Part shown: in pieces, positions 31,786-39,406 of the stretch
Position numbering within the stretch: the stretch's first letter is position 1
Layout: each line of letters opens with the position of its first letter
Source: Nonomuraea harbinensis
Lineage (GTDB): Bacteria > Actinomycetota > Actinomycetes > Streptosporangiales > Streptosporangiaceae
DNA length: 64,000 nucleotides
NCBI RefSeq assembly: GCF_019396385.1
Contig: NZ_JAHKRN010000021.1
Coordinates: forward strand, 1-64,000
Reading direction: 5' to 3'
Notes under the pieces: model-generated
Seen by the model: the letters and a program-made list of their open reading frames with translations, nothing else
Told to the model about the DNA's origin: nothing
Database searches by the model: none
Translations under genes and position numbers: made by a program

Positions 31786-33726
31786 TCAGGCTCGCTGCCG
31801 GTCCTTGTCGCGGACATCGAGCCGGTCCGGCGCCCGCCCGGTGGCGCTGCCGCCGTCCCGAGGCGCGCCGCGGCGGCGCAGCAGCCGCATCGCGTTGCCG
31901 ATGACCACCAGGACGGACATCTCGTGCACGAGCATCCCGATCGCCATCGTGACGCCGCCCAGGAGCACCCCCGCGAGGAGCGCGCCCACGGTGACCAGGG
32001 CGACCGCGATGTTCTGGCGCATGACCGAGACGGTGCGGCGGGCCAGGCTGACGGCCCGGGGCAGTTTGGACAGGTCATCCTTCATCAGGGCGATGTCCGC
32101 GGTCTCGATCGCCACACCCGTGCCCGCCGCGCCCATCGCGACGCCGATGTCGGCGGTGGCCAGGGCAGGGGCGTCGTTGACGCCGTCGCCGACCATGGCG
32201 ACCACGTGTCCACGGGCCTGCAGGTCGCGAACGACCTCCAGCTTGTCTTCCGGCAGCAGGCCCGCATGGACCTCGTCGACGCCGACCTGAGCGGCGACGG
32301 CTTCGGCGACCCGCCGGGTGTCCCCGGTGAGCATGACGACTCTGCGCACGCCGGCCGCGTGCAGGTCGGCGACCATCCGCGCCGCGTCGGGGCGGACCCG
32401 GTCGGCCACGGCGACGACACCGGCCAACCGGCCGTCCACGGCCACGACCATCGGGGTGCGGCCCGCGGCGGCGATCCCGTCGACCACGCCGGCGGCCGCG
32501 GCGTACGGAACGCCCTCGTCCTCCTGCAGCGCCAGGTTGCCCACCGCGACGCGGCGACCGTCGAGGGTCGCGACGATCCCCTTTCCCGGCACCGGTTCGG
32601 TGGCCTCCGGAAGACCGGCGACGTCCAGGCCCTCCGCACGCGCGGCGTCGACGATCGGGCGCGCCAGCGGATGCTCCGAGCCGGCCTCCGCGCGGGCCGC
32701 CCAGCCGAGCACGTCGGCGCGGCTCCACACCTCGTCCAGGGAGACCACGTCGGTCAGGTACGGCCGTCCTTCGGTCAGCGTGCCGGTCTTGTCCAGCGCG
32801 ACGGCGTCGACCCTGGCCGAGGTCTCCAGGAACTCCCCGCCCTTGATCAGGATGCCGTCCTTGGCGCCACGACCGATGCCGGCGACGATCGCAACCGGGA
32901 TGGAGATCACCAGCGCGCCGGGGCAGCCGATGACCAGCAGCGTCAGCGCCAGCACGACGTCGCCGGTCGCCAGGCCGAGGACGAGGGACAGGACGATGAT
33001 CGCCGGGGTGTACCAGGCCGAGAAGCGGTCCATGAACGCCGCGGTACGCGCCTTGGCGTCCTGCGCCTCCTCGACCCGGTGGATGATCCGGGCCAGCGTG
33101 GTGTCGGCACCGACACCGGTGGCACGCACCTGCAGGAAGCCGCCCATGGAGACCGTGCCTGCGAACACCTGGTCACCGGTGGTCTTCTCCACCGGGATCG
33201 ACTCACCGGTGATCGACGCCTCGTCCAGCGCCCCCGTACCGTCGATCACGACCCCGTCGACCGGCACCTTCGCGCCGTTCTTGACCAGCACCGTCTCACC
33301 GGTCGCCACCGAGGCGGCGGGTACCTCCACCTGGTGGCCGTCGCGAAGCACCACGGCCACCTCGGGGGCCACCGCGACCAGCTCGGCCAGGGCGGACCTC
33401 GTCCTGCTCAGCGTGGCGTTCTCCAGCGCGTGACCGACGGCGAACAGGAACGTCACCGCAGCCGCCTCCCAGTACTCGCCGATGATCAGCGCGCCGATCG
33501 CGGCCACCGAGACCAGCAGGTCGATGCCGACCACGCGCGCCATCAGGGCTCGGGCCGCCTTGACGACGATTCCCCAGCCGGCGACCACCGCCGCCGCGAC
33601 CATCAGCACGTCGCCGGGCATCTCGGCGCCCAGCGCGGCCGACGCCGCGAACGACGCGACGATCAGGAGGCCGCTCACCAGCGGCACACTCCACCGCCAC
33701 GAACCCCAGGCCCGGACCCTGTCCAT
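31786..33726 (-). CDS. P1B-type heavy-metal ATPase with CPG motif
   Basis: A 646-residue metal-pumping ATPase. Seen: TGES in SITGESIPVEK, phospho-Asp in ALDKTGTLTEG, the HP motif in GSEHPLARP, GDGVNDAPAL. It has no N-terminal metal-binding domain. The intramembrane metal motif, normally CPC, reads VIGCPGALVISIP: CPG, so one of the two transport-site cysteines is missing and specificity may differ from Cu or Zn/Cd pumps. ATG 33726 follows GGAG. An FNR-type box and a -10 hexamer lie upstream, in line with control by the neighbouring Crp/Fnr protein. The separate HMA protein at 34601 may deliver metal. Confidence 0.92.
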   Translation of the reverse strand: MDRVRAWGSWRWSVPLVSGLLIVASFAASAALGAEMPGDVLMVAAAVVAGWGIVVKAARALMARVVGIDLLVSVAAIGALIIGEYWEAAAVTFLFAVGHALENATLSRTRSALAELVAVAPEVAVVLRDGHQVEVPAASVATGETVLVKNGAKVPVDGVVIDGTGALDEASITGESIPVEKTTGDQVFAGTVSMGGFLQVRATGVGADTTLARIIHRVEEAQDAKARTAAFMDRFSAWYTPAIIVLSLVLGLATGDVVLALTLLVIGCPGALVISIPVAIVAGIGRGAKDGILIKGGEFLETSARVDAVALDKTGTLTEGRPYLTDVVSLDEVWSRADVLGWAARAEAGSEHPLARPIVDAARAEGLDVAGLPEATEPVPGKGIVATLDGRRVAVGNLALQEDEGVPYAAAAGVVDGIAAAGRTPMVVAVDGRLAGVVAVADRVRPDAARMVADLHAAGVRRVVMLTGDTRRVAEAVAAQVGVDEVHAGLLPEDKLEVVRDLQARGHVVAMVGDGVNDAPALATADIGVAMGAAGTGVAIETADIALMKDDLSKLPRAVSLARRTVSVMRQNIAVALVTVGALLAGVLLGGVTMAIGMLVHEMSVLVVIGNAMRLLRRRGAPRDGGSATGRAPDRLDVRDKDRQRA

Positions 33727-33764
33727 CTGCGTCAGCTCCTTCTCCTGGTCCACGTCTGATCTCG

Positions 33765-33770
33765 ACGTTA
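33765..33770 (-). promoter_or_regulatory. Candidate -10 hexamer of the ATPase promoter
   Basis: On the minus strand TAACGT, exactly 22 nt beyond the FNR-type box at 33793-33806. That is the class II activator spacing and equals the spacing in the metallochaperone promoter. Confidence 0.55.
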
Positions 33771-33792
33771 GGCCGGGACGCCCTGGAGTTCC

Positions 33793-33806
33793 TTGACGCA
33801 GGTCAA
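33793..33806. promoter_or_regulatory. FNR-type box upstream of the ATPase
   Basis: TTGAC-GCAG-GTCAA, a perfect palindrome with 4-nt centre, 66 nt before the ATPase start; its centre would be at -41.5 relative to a start set by the -10 at 33765-33770. Same sequence type as 34515-34528. Confidence 0.7.
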
Positions 33807-34486
33807 GCCGGGACGGCCGCCCGATCCAGAGCCTCGACGTCGAGGATGCCGACGTCGCGGCGCCCGTGCAGTTGGATGACGCCACCCGCGGAGAGCGCGG
33901 CGAGGGATCGGCTGAGGGTCTCCGGCTTGGTTCCCAGGTAGGCGGCGACGTCCTTCTTGGCCATCGGCAGCCGGACCACGGGTACCCCGTCCCGTACGTC
34001 GGCCGGCAGGTCGAGCAGATAGGCCGCGATGCGCGCGGTGACATCACTGGAGGTGATCGCGGCGAGCAGCCGCTCGACGGAGGTGAGCCGGTCGGACAGC
34101 GTGCGCAGCATCCGCAGGCCGATGTCCGGGTAGTCGCGCAGCAACGCCGCGAGGTCGCCGTGGTCGAACACGCACATCCGGCTGTCCTCGAGAGCGACCG
34201 CGAAGTGGTCCGGCCTGTGACCGGTCAGGAAGGCGCGCTCGCCCACCACGTCGCCGTTGGCCGCCGTGCGCAGGATCTGCTCCTGGCCGTTGGCCGCCAC
34301 ATGGCTGATCTTGAGCTGGCCGCTGTGCATCACCAGCAGGCGGGAGACCGCCCGCCCGGGGCCGTAGACGGTCTCCCCCTTCACCACGGCCACCGGGCGC
34401 GCGAACCGCGCGACGTCGATCTGTTCCTGGCGAGTCAGCCCCTGGAAGATCGGAACACGTGTCACGCACAGGTCGTCCTCGGCCAT
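33803..34486 (-). CDS. Crp/Fnr family regulator with FNR-type recognition helix
   Basis: A 227-residue Crp/Fnr protein: effector barrel (VAVVKGETVYGPGRAVSRLL, GQEQILRTAANGDVVGERAF), long dimer helix, and C-terminal HTH with KKDVAAYLGTKPETLSRSLA. The recognition helix has the E-x-x-S-R pattern of FNR, which reads TTGA-type half sites; two TTGAC-N4-GTCAA boxes flank the gene. FNR's iron-sulfur cysteines are absent (only two scattered Cys), so it must sense something else. Its own start is 29 nt from the box at 34515, which may also control it. Confidence 0.9.
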   Translation of the reverse strand: MAEDDLCVTRVPIFQGLTRQEQIDVARFARPVAVVKGETVYGPGRAVSRLLVMHSGQLKISHVAANGQEQILRTAANGDVVGERAFLTGHRPDHFAVALEDSRMCVFDHGDLAALLRDYPDIGLRMLRTLSDRLTSVERLLAAITSSDVTARIAAYLLDLPADVRDGVPVVRLPMAKKDVAAYLGTKPETLSRSLAALSAGGVIQLHGRRDVGILDVEALDRAAVPA

Positions 34487-34514
34487 GGCACCAGCCTGTC
34501 ACACGGCCCGGAGC

Positions 34515-34528
34515 TTGACGTAGGTCAA
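34515..34528. promoter_or_regulatory. FNR-type box upstream of the metallochaperone
   Basis: TTGAC-GTAG-GTCAA, perfect palindrome with 4-nt centre, placed between the crp/fnr start (34486, minus) and the HMA gene (34601, plus). It lies 22 nt before a TAGCTT hexamer. Confidence 0.7.
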
Positions 34529-34550
34529 GGAAGCCGGAGCGCCGGATCGG

Positions 34551-34556
34551 TAGCTT
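34551..34556 (+). promoter_or_regulatory. Candidate -10 hexamer of the metallochaperone promoter
   Basis: TAGCTT, 22 nt after the FNR-type box; predicted start near 34563 puts the box centre at -41.5. Confidence 0.5.
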
Positions 34557-34600
34557 GAGGTCGTCACCAGGAAAGACCGGTGAGGAAGGAGACCAGGACC

Positions 34601-34834
34601 ATGTCCGTCACAGAGACCACCAAGACCATCCTCCGTGCCGAGGGCTTCTCGTGCCCGTCCTGCGTGAACAAGATCGAGAAGCAGGTCCGCCGGCTTCCCG
34701 GTGTCGAGTCCGTGAAGGTGCACTTCGCCTCGTCCCGCGTCGAAGTCGTCCACGACCCGGCGGAGGTCGGTGCCGACGAACTCGTCGCCGCGGTGAAGAA
34801 GGCCGGCTACGTGGCCCGCCCCGCCGCCTTCTGA
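34601..34834 (+). CDS. HMA-domain metallochaperone (CopZ-like)
   Basis: A 77-residue single HMA domain: ILRAEGFSCPSCVNKIEKQV with the metal CxxC at about 18-21, then VESVKVHFASSRVEVVHDPA and VKKAGYVARPAAF, the beta-alpha-beta-beta-alpha-beta fold. ATG 34601 follows GGAAGGAG. The leader SVTETTKT is short. Likely binds Cu(I) or Zn(II) and hands it to the P-type ATPase, which lacks such a domain. Shares the FNR-type promoter layout with that ATPase. Confidence 0.9.
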   Translation: MSVTETTKTILRAEGFSCPSCVNKIEKQVRRLPGVESVKVHFASSRVEVVHDPAEVGADELVAAVKKAGYVARPAAF

Positions 34835-34837
34835 TGA

Positions 34838-35263
34838 TCAGTCCTTGACGTCCAGCCCCATGGACCTGGCCGTGCCCGCCACGATCTTGACCGCCTGGTC
34901 GAGGTCGTCGGTGTTGAGGTCGGGCAGCTTGGCCTCGGCCACCTGCCTGAGCTGGGCCGTGGTGACGACGCCGCCGCTCTGGTGGCCGGGGCGGGGGCTG
35001 CCGCCGTTCAGCCCGGTCACCTGGCGGATCAGCGAGGCCGTGGTGGGCTGCTTGACGGTGATGTCGAAGGCCCGGTCCTCGTAGACCGTGACCACGGCCG
35101 GTATCACGTAGCCGCGCCGGCCGGCGGTCAGCTCGTTGTACTGCTTGCAGAACTGCATGAGGTTGATGCCGAGCGGGCCGAGGTCCTTGCCGACGGTCGC
35201 CGGGCCGGCCTCGCCCGCGTTCAGGTGCATGGTGACGACCCTGGTCACCTTGTTCTTCGCCAT
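34838..35263 (-). CDS. Divergent paralogue of ribosomal protein L11
   Basis: A 141-residue L11-fold protein: GPLGINLMQFCKQYNELTAG, AVVTVYEDRAFDITVKQPTT, VVTTAQLRQVAEAKLPDLNT and AVKIVAGTARSMGLDV align along the full length with L11. In the N-terminal proline helix the usual NPxPPVGPALG becomes GPATVGKDLGPLG: the prolines equivalent to P22/P23 and P26 of E. coli L11, which form the thiostrepton site, are lost. It is outside any ribosomal operon, 38 bp from a divergent MerR gene with a shared palindrome. Probably a conditional or antibiotic-insensitive L11 variant; inference. Confidence 0.85.
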   Translation of the reverse strand: MAKNKVTRVVTMHLNAGEAGPATVGKDLGPLGINLMQFCKQYNELTAGRRGYVIPAVVTVYEDRAFDITVKQPTTASLIRQVTGLNGGSPRPGHQSGGVVTTAQLRQVAEAKLPDLNTDDLDQAVKIVAGTARSMGLDVKD

Positions 35264-35278
35264 GCGGGCTAAGCTAAA

Positions 35279-35299
35279 GTCTCCCGTAACAGGAGACTC
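35279..35299. promoter_or_regulatory. MerR operator between the L11 paralogue and merR genes
   Basis: AGTCTCC (35279-35285), 7-nt spacer, GGAGACT (35293-35299): a perfect inverted repeat in a 38-bp gap between two divergent start codons. The right arm's GGAG also serves as ribosome site for the MerR gene (6 nt before ATG 35302), so binding would block both transcription and, in the mRNA, overlap initiation. Confidence 0.75.
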
Positions 35300-35301
35300 A
35301 A

Positions 35302-36216
35302 ATGGATTATTCGATCGGCAAGCTGGCGCAGCTGACCGGTCTCTCCGTCAAGACCATCCGGTTCTACTCCGACGAGGGCGTGCTGCCCGCGCCCGGCCGC
35401 ACCCCCTCGGGCTACCGCCGCTACACCGACGAGCACCGCGTCCACCTGGAGCTCGTGCGCACACTGCGGGAGATCGGCGTCGACCTGGCCACGATCCGCT
35501 CGCTGGGGCGGCGCGGGCTCAAGGACGTGCTCGCCCTCCACCTGCGGGCCGTGGAGACCCAGCTCGCCGCGCTGCAGCGGGCCCGGGCCGTGCTGCGCGC
35601 CACCCTCGCCAAGGACGACCCCGCCGACGAGGACCTGCGCCGGCTGCACACCCTCGGGCGGCTGGGCGCGGCCGAGATGGAGACGCTGCTGGACGCGTTC
35701 ATCGACGACGTGGGCGGCAGCCCCGCCCAGCGGGAGTGGCTGGCGGACATGCGCGCGTGCATGGCCCCCGAGCTGCCCGAGGACCCCACGGCCGCCCAGC
35801 TCGACGCGTGGCTGGAGCTGATGGACCTGCTGGCCGACGACGGGTTCCGGCGCAACCTGCGGGAGACGTCCGCGGACTTCTGGGACCGTCCGTACGACCA
35901 CGGGACATGGCAGCGGGAGAGCGCGGCCATGGCGGAGGAGGCGCTGCGGGCGGTCGAGGCGGGGGTCTCGCCCGCCGCGCCCGAGGCGGTCCCGGTGCTC
36001 GAACGCGCCCTCGCCGTCATGGGCGGCGACCGCGACGAGGTCCTGCGCGCCTTCGACCGGCACGATCCGCGCGCCGCGCGCTACTGGGAGCTGGTCGCGG
36101 CCGTACGGGGCCTCGACCCCGAGCCCTCACCCATGGCCGTCGCGTACGACTGGATCCACCGAGGGCTCAGAACCAATCGTGAACTTTCTCCGCAACCGGC
36201 GCGTACCTCGGAGTGA
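35302..36216 (+). CDS. MerR family regulator with long C-terminal domain
   Basis: A 304-residue MerR protein: winged-helix SIGKLAQLTGLSVKTIRFYS, DEGVLPAPGRTPSGYRRYTD, then the antiparallel dimerisation helix to about residue 115, and a ~190-residue helical effector domain of the kind seen in TipA-like and multidrug-binding members (not obviously TipAS). The start codon is 2 nt after the operator palindrome, implying autoregulation. Shares the operator with the L11 paralogue, its only evident partner. Confidence 0.9.
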   Translation: MDYSIGKLAQLTGLSVKTIRFYSDEGVLPAPGRTPSGYRRYTDEHRVHLELVRTLREIGVDLATIRSLGRRGLKDVLALHLRAVETQLAALQRARAVLRATLAKDDPADEDLRRLHTLGRLGAAEMETLLDAFIDDVGGSPAQREWLADMRACMAPELPEDPTAAQLDAWLELMDLLADDGFRRNLRETSADFWDRPYDHGTWQRESAAMAEEALRAVEAGVSPAAPEAVPVLERALAVMGGDRDEVLRAFDRHDPRAARYWELVAAVRGLDPEPSPMAVAYDWIHRGLRTNRELSPQPARTSE

Positions 36217-36237
36217 TCGAACCATCGAGGGGAGCTG

Positions 36238-36795
36238 ATGCGGGTGCGGACCCGCCTGCTGATCGCCGCCTTGGCCCTGTGCGTGCCCGCGTCCGCCGCG
36301 TGCGCGCCCGCCACCGGAGAGCCGCTGCCCGCCGCGCAGGCCGCGTACGGGGAGGCCGACATCCGGTTCTCCCAGGAGATGATCCCGCACCACCGGCAGA
36401 CCATCCAGCTCGCCGGACTGGCGGAGGGCCGGGCGGACAACCTGTACGTGCAGGATCTGGGCGGGAGGCTGATCGCCCTGGAGCAGGCCGACATCGACAA
36501 GATGGCGTCCTGGCTGCGCGAGTGGAAGCGGAAGGTGCCGCCGGACGACGCGAAGGTCGCGCACTCCATGCCCGGCATGCTGTCGGCCGAGCAGATCAAG
36601 GTGCTGGAAGGGATGTCGGGCGCGGAGTTCGACAAGTCCTGGCTGACGGTGCTGTCGAGACACCTGGCCTCCGGCACCGAGATGGCCGAGAAGGTGCTCG
36701 ACCAGGGCAGACACCAGCCGACCCTGCGCCTGGCGAAAGAGATGATCAAAAATCAGCGGGCCACCATCGCCGAGATAGCCGGGCTGCTGGCCTGA
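36238..36795 (+). CDS. DUF305 family lipoprotein or secreted protein
   Basis: A 185-residue exported protein. Residues 1-21 form a signal peptide (RTRLLIAALALCVPASAACA) with a Cys suited to lipoprotein processing. The DUF305 core, a ferritin-like four-helix bundle, is clear: ADIRFSQEMIPHHRQTIQLA, a second Met/His pair in VAHSMPGMLSAEQI and a third in LSRHLASGTEMAEKV. DUF305 proteins are often linked to copper or other metals. It is preceded by GGGGAG, 21 nt after the MerR gene. Confidence 0.9.
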   Translation: MRVRTRLLIAALALCVPASAACAPATGEPLPAAQAAYGEADIRFSQEMIPHHRQTIQLAGLAEGRADNLYVQDLGGRLIALEQADIDKMASWLREWKRKVPPDDAKVAHSMPGMLSAEQIKVLEGMSGAEFDKSWLTVLSRHLASGTEMAEKVLDQGRHQPTLRLAKEMIKNQRATIAEIAGLLA

Positions 36796-36835
36796 CCGGA
36801 CCGGCAGGGCGGGTCGCCGCCCTGCCGGTCCCGCG

Positions 36836-38968
36836 TCAGTCTCCCTTCGGAGGACCGGCCGCGCCGGCCATCAGCTCGCGCTCCTCACGCGTCGCGATGA
36901 GCCCGGCCGGCGCCACGATCTTCGACTCCTCGTACGGGGCCTCCGTGTCGGGCAGCGGCGCCCGGGAGCGGATCGCGACGATCCAGACCCGTGCGGCGTC
37001 CACGATCACGATGATGATGAGGATCGCGAACAGCGCGGCAAGGACGCCGTCGACGGTGGAGTTGAAGACGACCCGTTCCATGTCGCCGATCGACTTGGCC
37101 GGGGCCAGGACCTCTCCCTGGTCGAGTGCGGTCTGGTAGCGGTCGCGCTGGGCGAAGAACCCGAGGCCCGGGTCGGGCGAGAACACCTTCTGGTAGCTCG
37201 CCGTCAGCGTGACCGCGACGTCCCACGCCAGCGGGACACCGGTCACCCAGGCCCATTTCAGCCGCCCGCTCTTGATCAGCAGCGTGGTGGCGACGGTGAG
37301 CGCCACCGCCGCGAGCAACTGGTTGGCGATGCCGAACAGCGGGAAGAGCTGGTTGATGCCGCCCAGCGGATCGTTGACGCCCTGGTAGAGGAAGTAGCCC
37401 CAGGCCCCCACCACGATCGCGCTGGTCGCGAGGAGCCCCGGCCACCAGCTGACCTTGCGCATCGGCTTCCACACGTTGCCCAGCGTGTCCTGCAGCATGA
37501 ACCGGCCCACACGGGTGCCGGCGTCGACCGTGGTGAGGATGAACAGCGCCTCGAACATGATCGCGAAGTGGTACCAGAAGGCCTTCAGCGCGGCGCCGCC
37601 GAGGAACCCGGAGAAGATCTCCGAGATGCCGACGGCCAGCGTGGGCGCTCCTCCGGTACGGGCGATCAGGGTCTCCTCCTGGACCGCCGCCGCGGCCGCC
37701 TGGAGCTCCTGCGGCGTGATGACGAAGCCCATGTTGGTGACCGCCTCGGACGCCGTCTGGACCGTGGCGCCGAGCACCCCCGCGGGCGAGTTCATCGCGA
37801 AGTAGAGGCCGGGGCTCAGGATGGAGGCCGCGGCGATGGCCATGACCGCCACGAACGACTCCATCAGCATGGAGCCGTAGCCGATCATCCGTACCTGGGA
37901 CTCCTTCTGGATCATCTTCGGAGTCGTGCCGGAGGAGATCAGCGCGTGGAACCCGGACAGCGCGCCGCAGGCGATGATGATGAACACGAACGGGAACAGC
38001 GACCCGGCGAACACCGGCCCCTTGCCGTTGAACGCGAACTCGGTGAACGCGGTGTTCTGCATCGCCGGCATCGTGACCAGGATGCCGACCGCCATCAGCG
38101 CGATCGTGCCGATCTTCATGAACGTCGACAGGTAGTCGCGCGGCGCGAGCAGCATCCACACCGGCAGCACCGCCGCGATGAACCCGTACGCGATCAGCCA
38201 CAGCGCCAGCGCCGACGGGCTCAGCGTGAAGACCCCGGCCCAGCTCGAGTCCTGCACCCACCCGCCGGCGACGATGGCGAGGATCAGCAGCGCGACGCCG
38301 ATGACCGAGACCTCCACGACCTTGCCCGGCCGGAGCACCCGCAGGTAGAAGCCCATGAACAGGGCGATCGGGATCGTCATCGCGATCGAGAACACGCCCC
38401 ACGGCGACTGCGCCAGCGCGTTCACCACGACCAGCGCCAGCACCGCCAGCAGAATGATCATGATGGCGAAGACCGCGATCAGCGCCGCCACCCCGCCGAC
38501 CGGCCCGATCTCGTCGCGGGCCATCTGACCGAGGCTGCGCCCGTTGCGGCGCATGGAGAAGAACAGGATCACCATGTCCTGCACCGCCCCGGCGAAGATC
38601 ACGCCGGCCACGATCCAGATGGTGCCGGGCAGGTAGCCCATCTGGGCCGCCAGCACCGGCCCGACCAGCGGGCCCGCCCCGGCGATGGCGGCGAAGTGGT
38701 GACCGAACAGGATCCGCCGGTCGGTGGGCTGGTAGTCGATGCCGTTGTCGAGCCGTTCGGCCGGCGTCGCCCTCCGGTCGTCGGTGCGGAGGACCTTGCG
38801 CTGGATGAACCGGGCGTAGAAGCGGTAGGCGATGGCGTACGAGCCGAGTGCGGCGGCGAGCAACCAGACCGCGTTGACGTTCTCACCCCTGGACAGGGCG
38901 AGCACGCCCCAGCCGGCGGCGCCTATCAAGGCGACCGCTGTCCAGATGATGATGGAGCGCACCTTCAC
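36836..38968 (-). CDS. cstA: Carbon starvation protein A (pyruvate/peptide transporter)
   Basis: A 710-residue polytopic membrane protein of the CstA family, with the N-terminal ERLDNGIDYQPTDRRILFGHHFAAIAGAGPLVGPVLAAQMG motif region (residues ~70-110), WIVAGVIFAGAVQDMVILFF, and FHALISSGTTPKMIQKES. It imports pyruvate and perhaps peptides under carbon limitation. GTG 38968 has GGGAGG overlapping the end of the upstream gene, so translation is coupled. The usual DUF466 partner (YbdD/YjiX) is absent; a different small protein takes its place. Confidence 0.95.
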   Translation of the reverse strand: MKVRSIIIWTAVALIGAAGWGVLALSRGENVNAVWLLAAALGSYAIAYRFYARFIQRKVLRTDDRRATPAERLDNGIDYQPTDRRILFGHHFAAIAGAGPLVGPVLAAQMGYLPGTIWIVAGVIFAGAVQDMVILFFSMRRNGRSLGQMARDEIGPVGGVAALIAVFAIMIILLAVLALVVVNALAQSPWGVFSIAMTIPIALFMGFYLRVLRPGKVVEVSVIGVALLILAIVAGGWVQDSSWAGVFTLSPSALALWLIAYGFIAAVLPVWMLLAPRDYLSTFMKIGTIALMAVGILVTMPAMQNTAFTEFAFNGKGPVFAGSLFPFVFIIIACGALSGFHALISSGTTPKMIQKESQVRMIGYGSMLMESFVAVMAIAAASILSPGLYFAMNSPAGVLGATVQTASEAVTNMGFVITPQELQAAAAAVQEETLIARTGGAPTLAVGISEIFSGFLGGAALKAFWYHFAIMFEALFILTTVDAGTRVGRFMLQDTLGNVWKPMRKVSWWPGLLATSAIVVGAWGYFLYQGVNDPLGGINQLFPLFGIANQLLAAVALTVATTLLIKSGRLKWAWVTGVPLAWDVAVTLTASYQKVFSPDPGLGFFAQRDRYQTALDQGEVLAPAKSIGDMERVVFNSTVDGVLAALFAILIIIVIVDAARVWIVAIRSRAPLPDTEAPYEESKIVAPAGLIATREERELMAGAAGPPKGD

Positions 38969-38971
38969 CGA

Positions 38972-39298
38972 TTACCTCCCATATATGGGACGGCCCAGGC
39001 AGCAGCGGAGTCCGGCGTCCGGTGGCAGATCGGTGGTGAAGCGCCGCCAGCGCCACAGCGGACGGCAGTCGATCGTCACGGGCAGCTCGACTAGATGCAC
39101 CCAGGCGGAGGGGTGGGCGTACACCAGATCGGTCCCCAGCCTCCGGGCCCTTCGCGGTAACCGGGACCGCCGCAACGGCCTGACTGAGAACTCGCCGGCG
39201 TCGGCGCAGCAGAGGCCCGTGACGTGCCAATCGAAGAAGACCACTTCGTCGGCGCGAAGGAAATCCTGTGCGGCGGCCGTGAGCGTGATGCGAGACAT
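38972..39298 (-). CDS. Small cysteine-containing protein upstream of cstA
   Basis: A 108-residue protein: ITLTAAAQDFLRADEVVFFD, then WHVTGLCCADAGEFSVRPLR and a C-terminal GLRCCLGRPIYGR, with two Cys-Cys pairs that could bind metal. I do not recognise a family. It ends with TAA 3 nt before the cstA GTG and its last codons contain the palindrome CCCATATATGGG and the cstA ribosome site, so it belongs to the cstA transcript. Confidence 0.6.
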   Translation of the reverse strand: MSRITLTAAAQDFLRADEVVFFDWHVTGLCCADAGEFSVRPLRRSRLPRRARRLGTDLVYAHPSAWVHLVELPVTIDCRPLWRWRRFTTDLPPDAGLRCCLGRPIYGR

Positions 39299-39342
39299 CT
39301 GGGGCTCCTGAAATAATTGGTGCTCAGAAGCTAAAGACGCCC

Positions 39343-39387
39343 TTACCCGGGTTATTGACTACCAAAACGCTGTTTTGACCGGGGTAA
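39343..39387. terminator. Nested hairpin between the secreted repeat protein and the cstA operon
   Basis: Outer arms TTACCC (39343-39348)/GGGTAA (39382-39387) and an inner AAAAC-GCT-GTTTT hairpin (39364-39376). On the minus strand it lies after the stop at 39407, as a terminator would, but could also be an operator for the operon starting at 39298. Confidence 0.45.
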
Positions 39388-39406
39388 TCCCTCCGCAATG
39401 GAGCTG

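Noticed and set aside
31666..33759. A 697-codon plus-strand open frame
   Set aside because: Antisense shadow of the P-type ATPase gene, with no recognisable domain.
37568..39094. A 508-codon plus-strand open frame
   Set aside because: Antisense to cstA; composition of H, R, D and Q typical of shadow frames.
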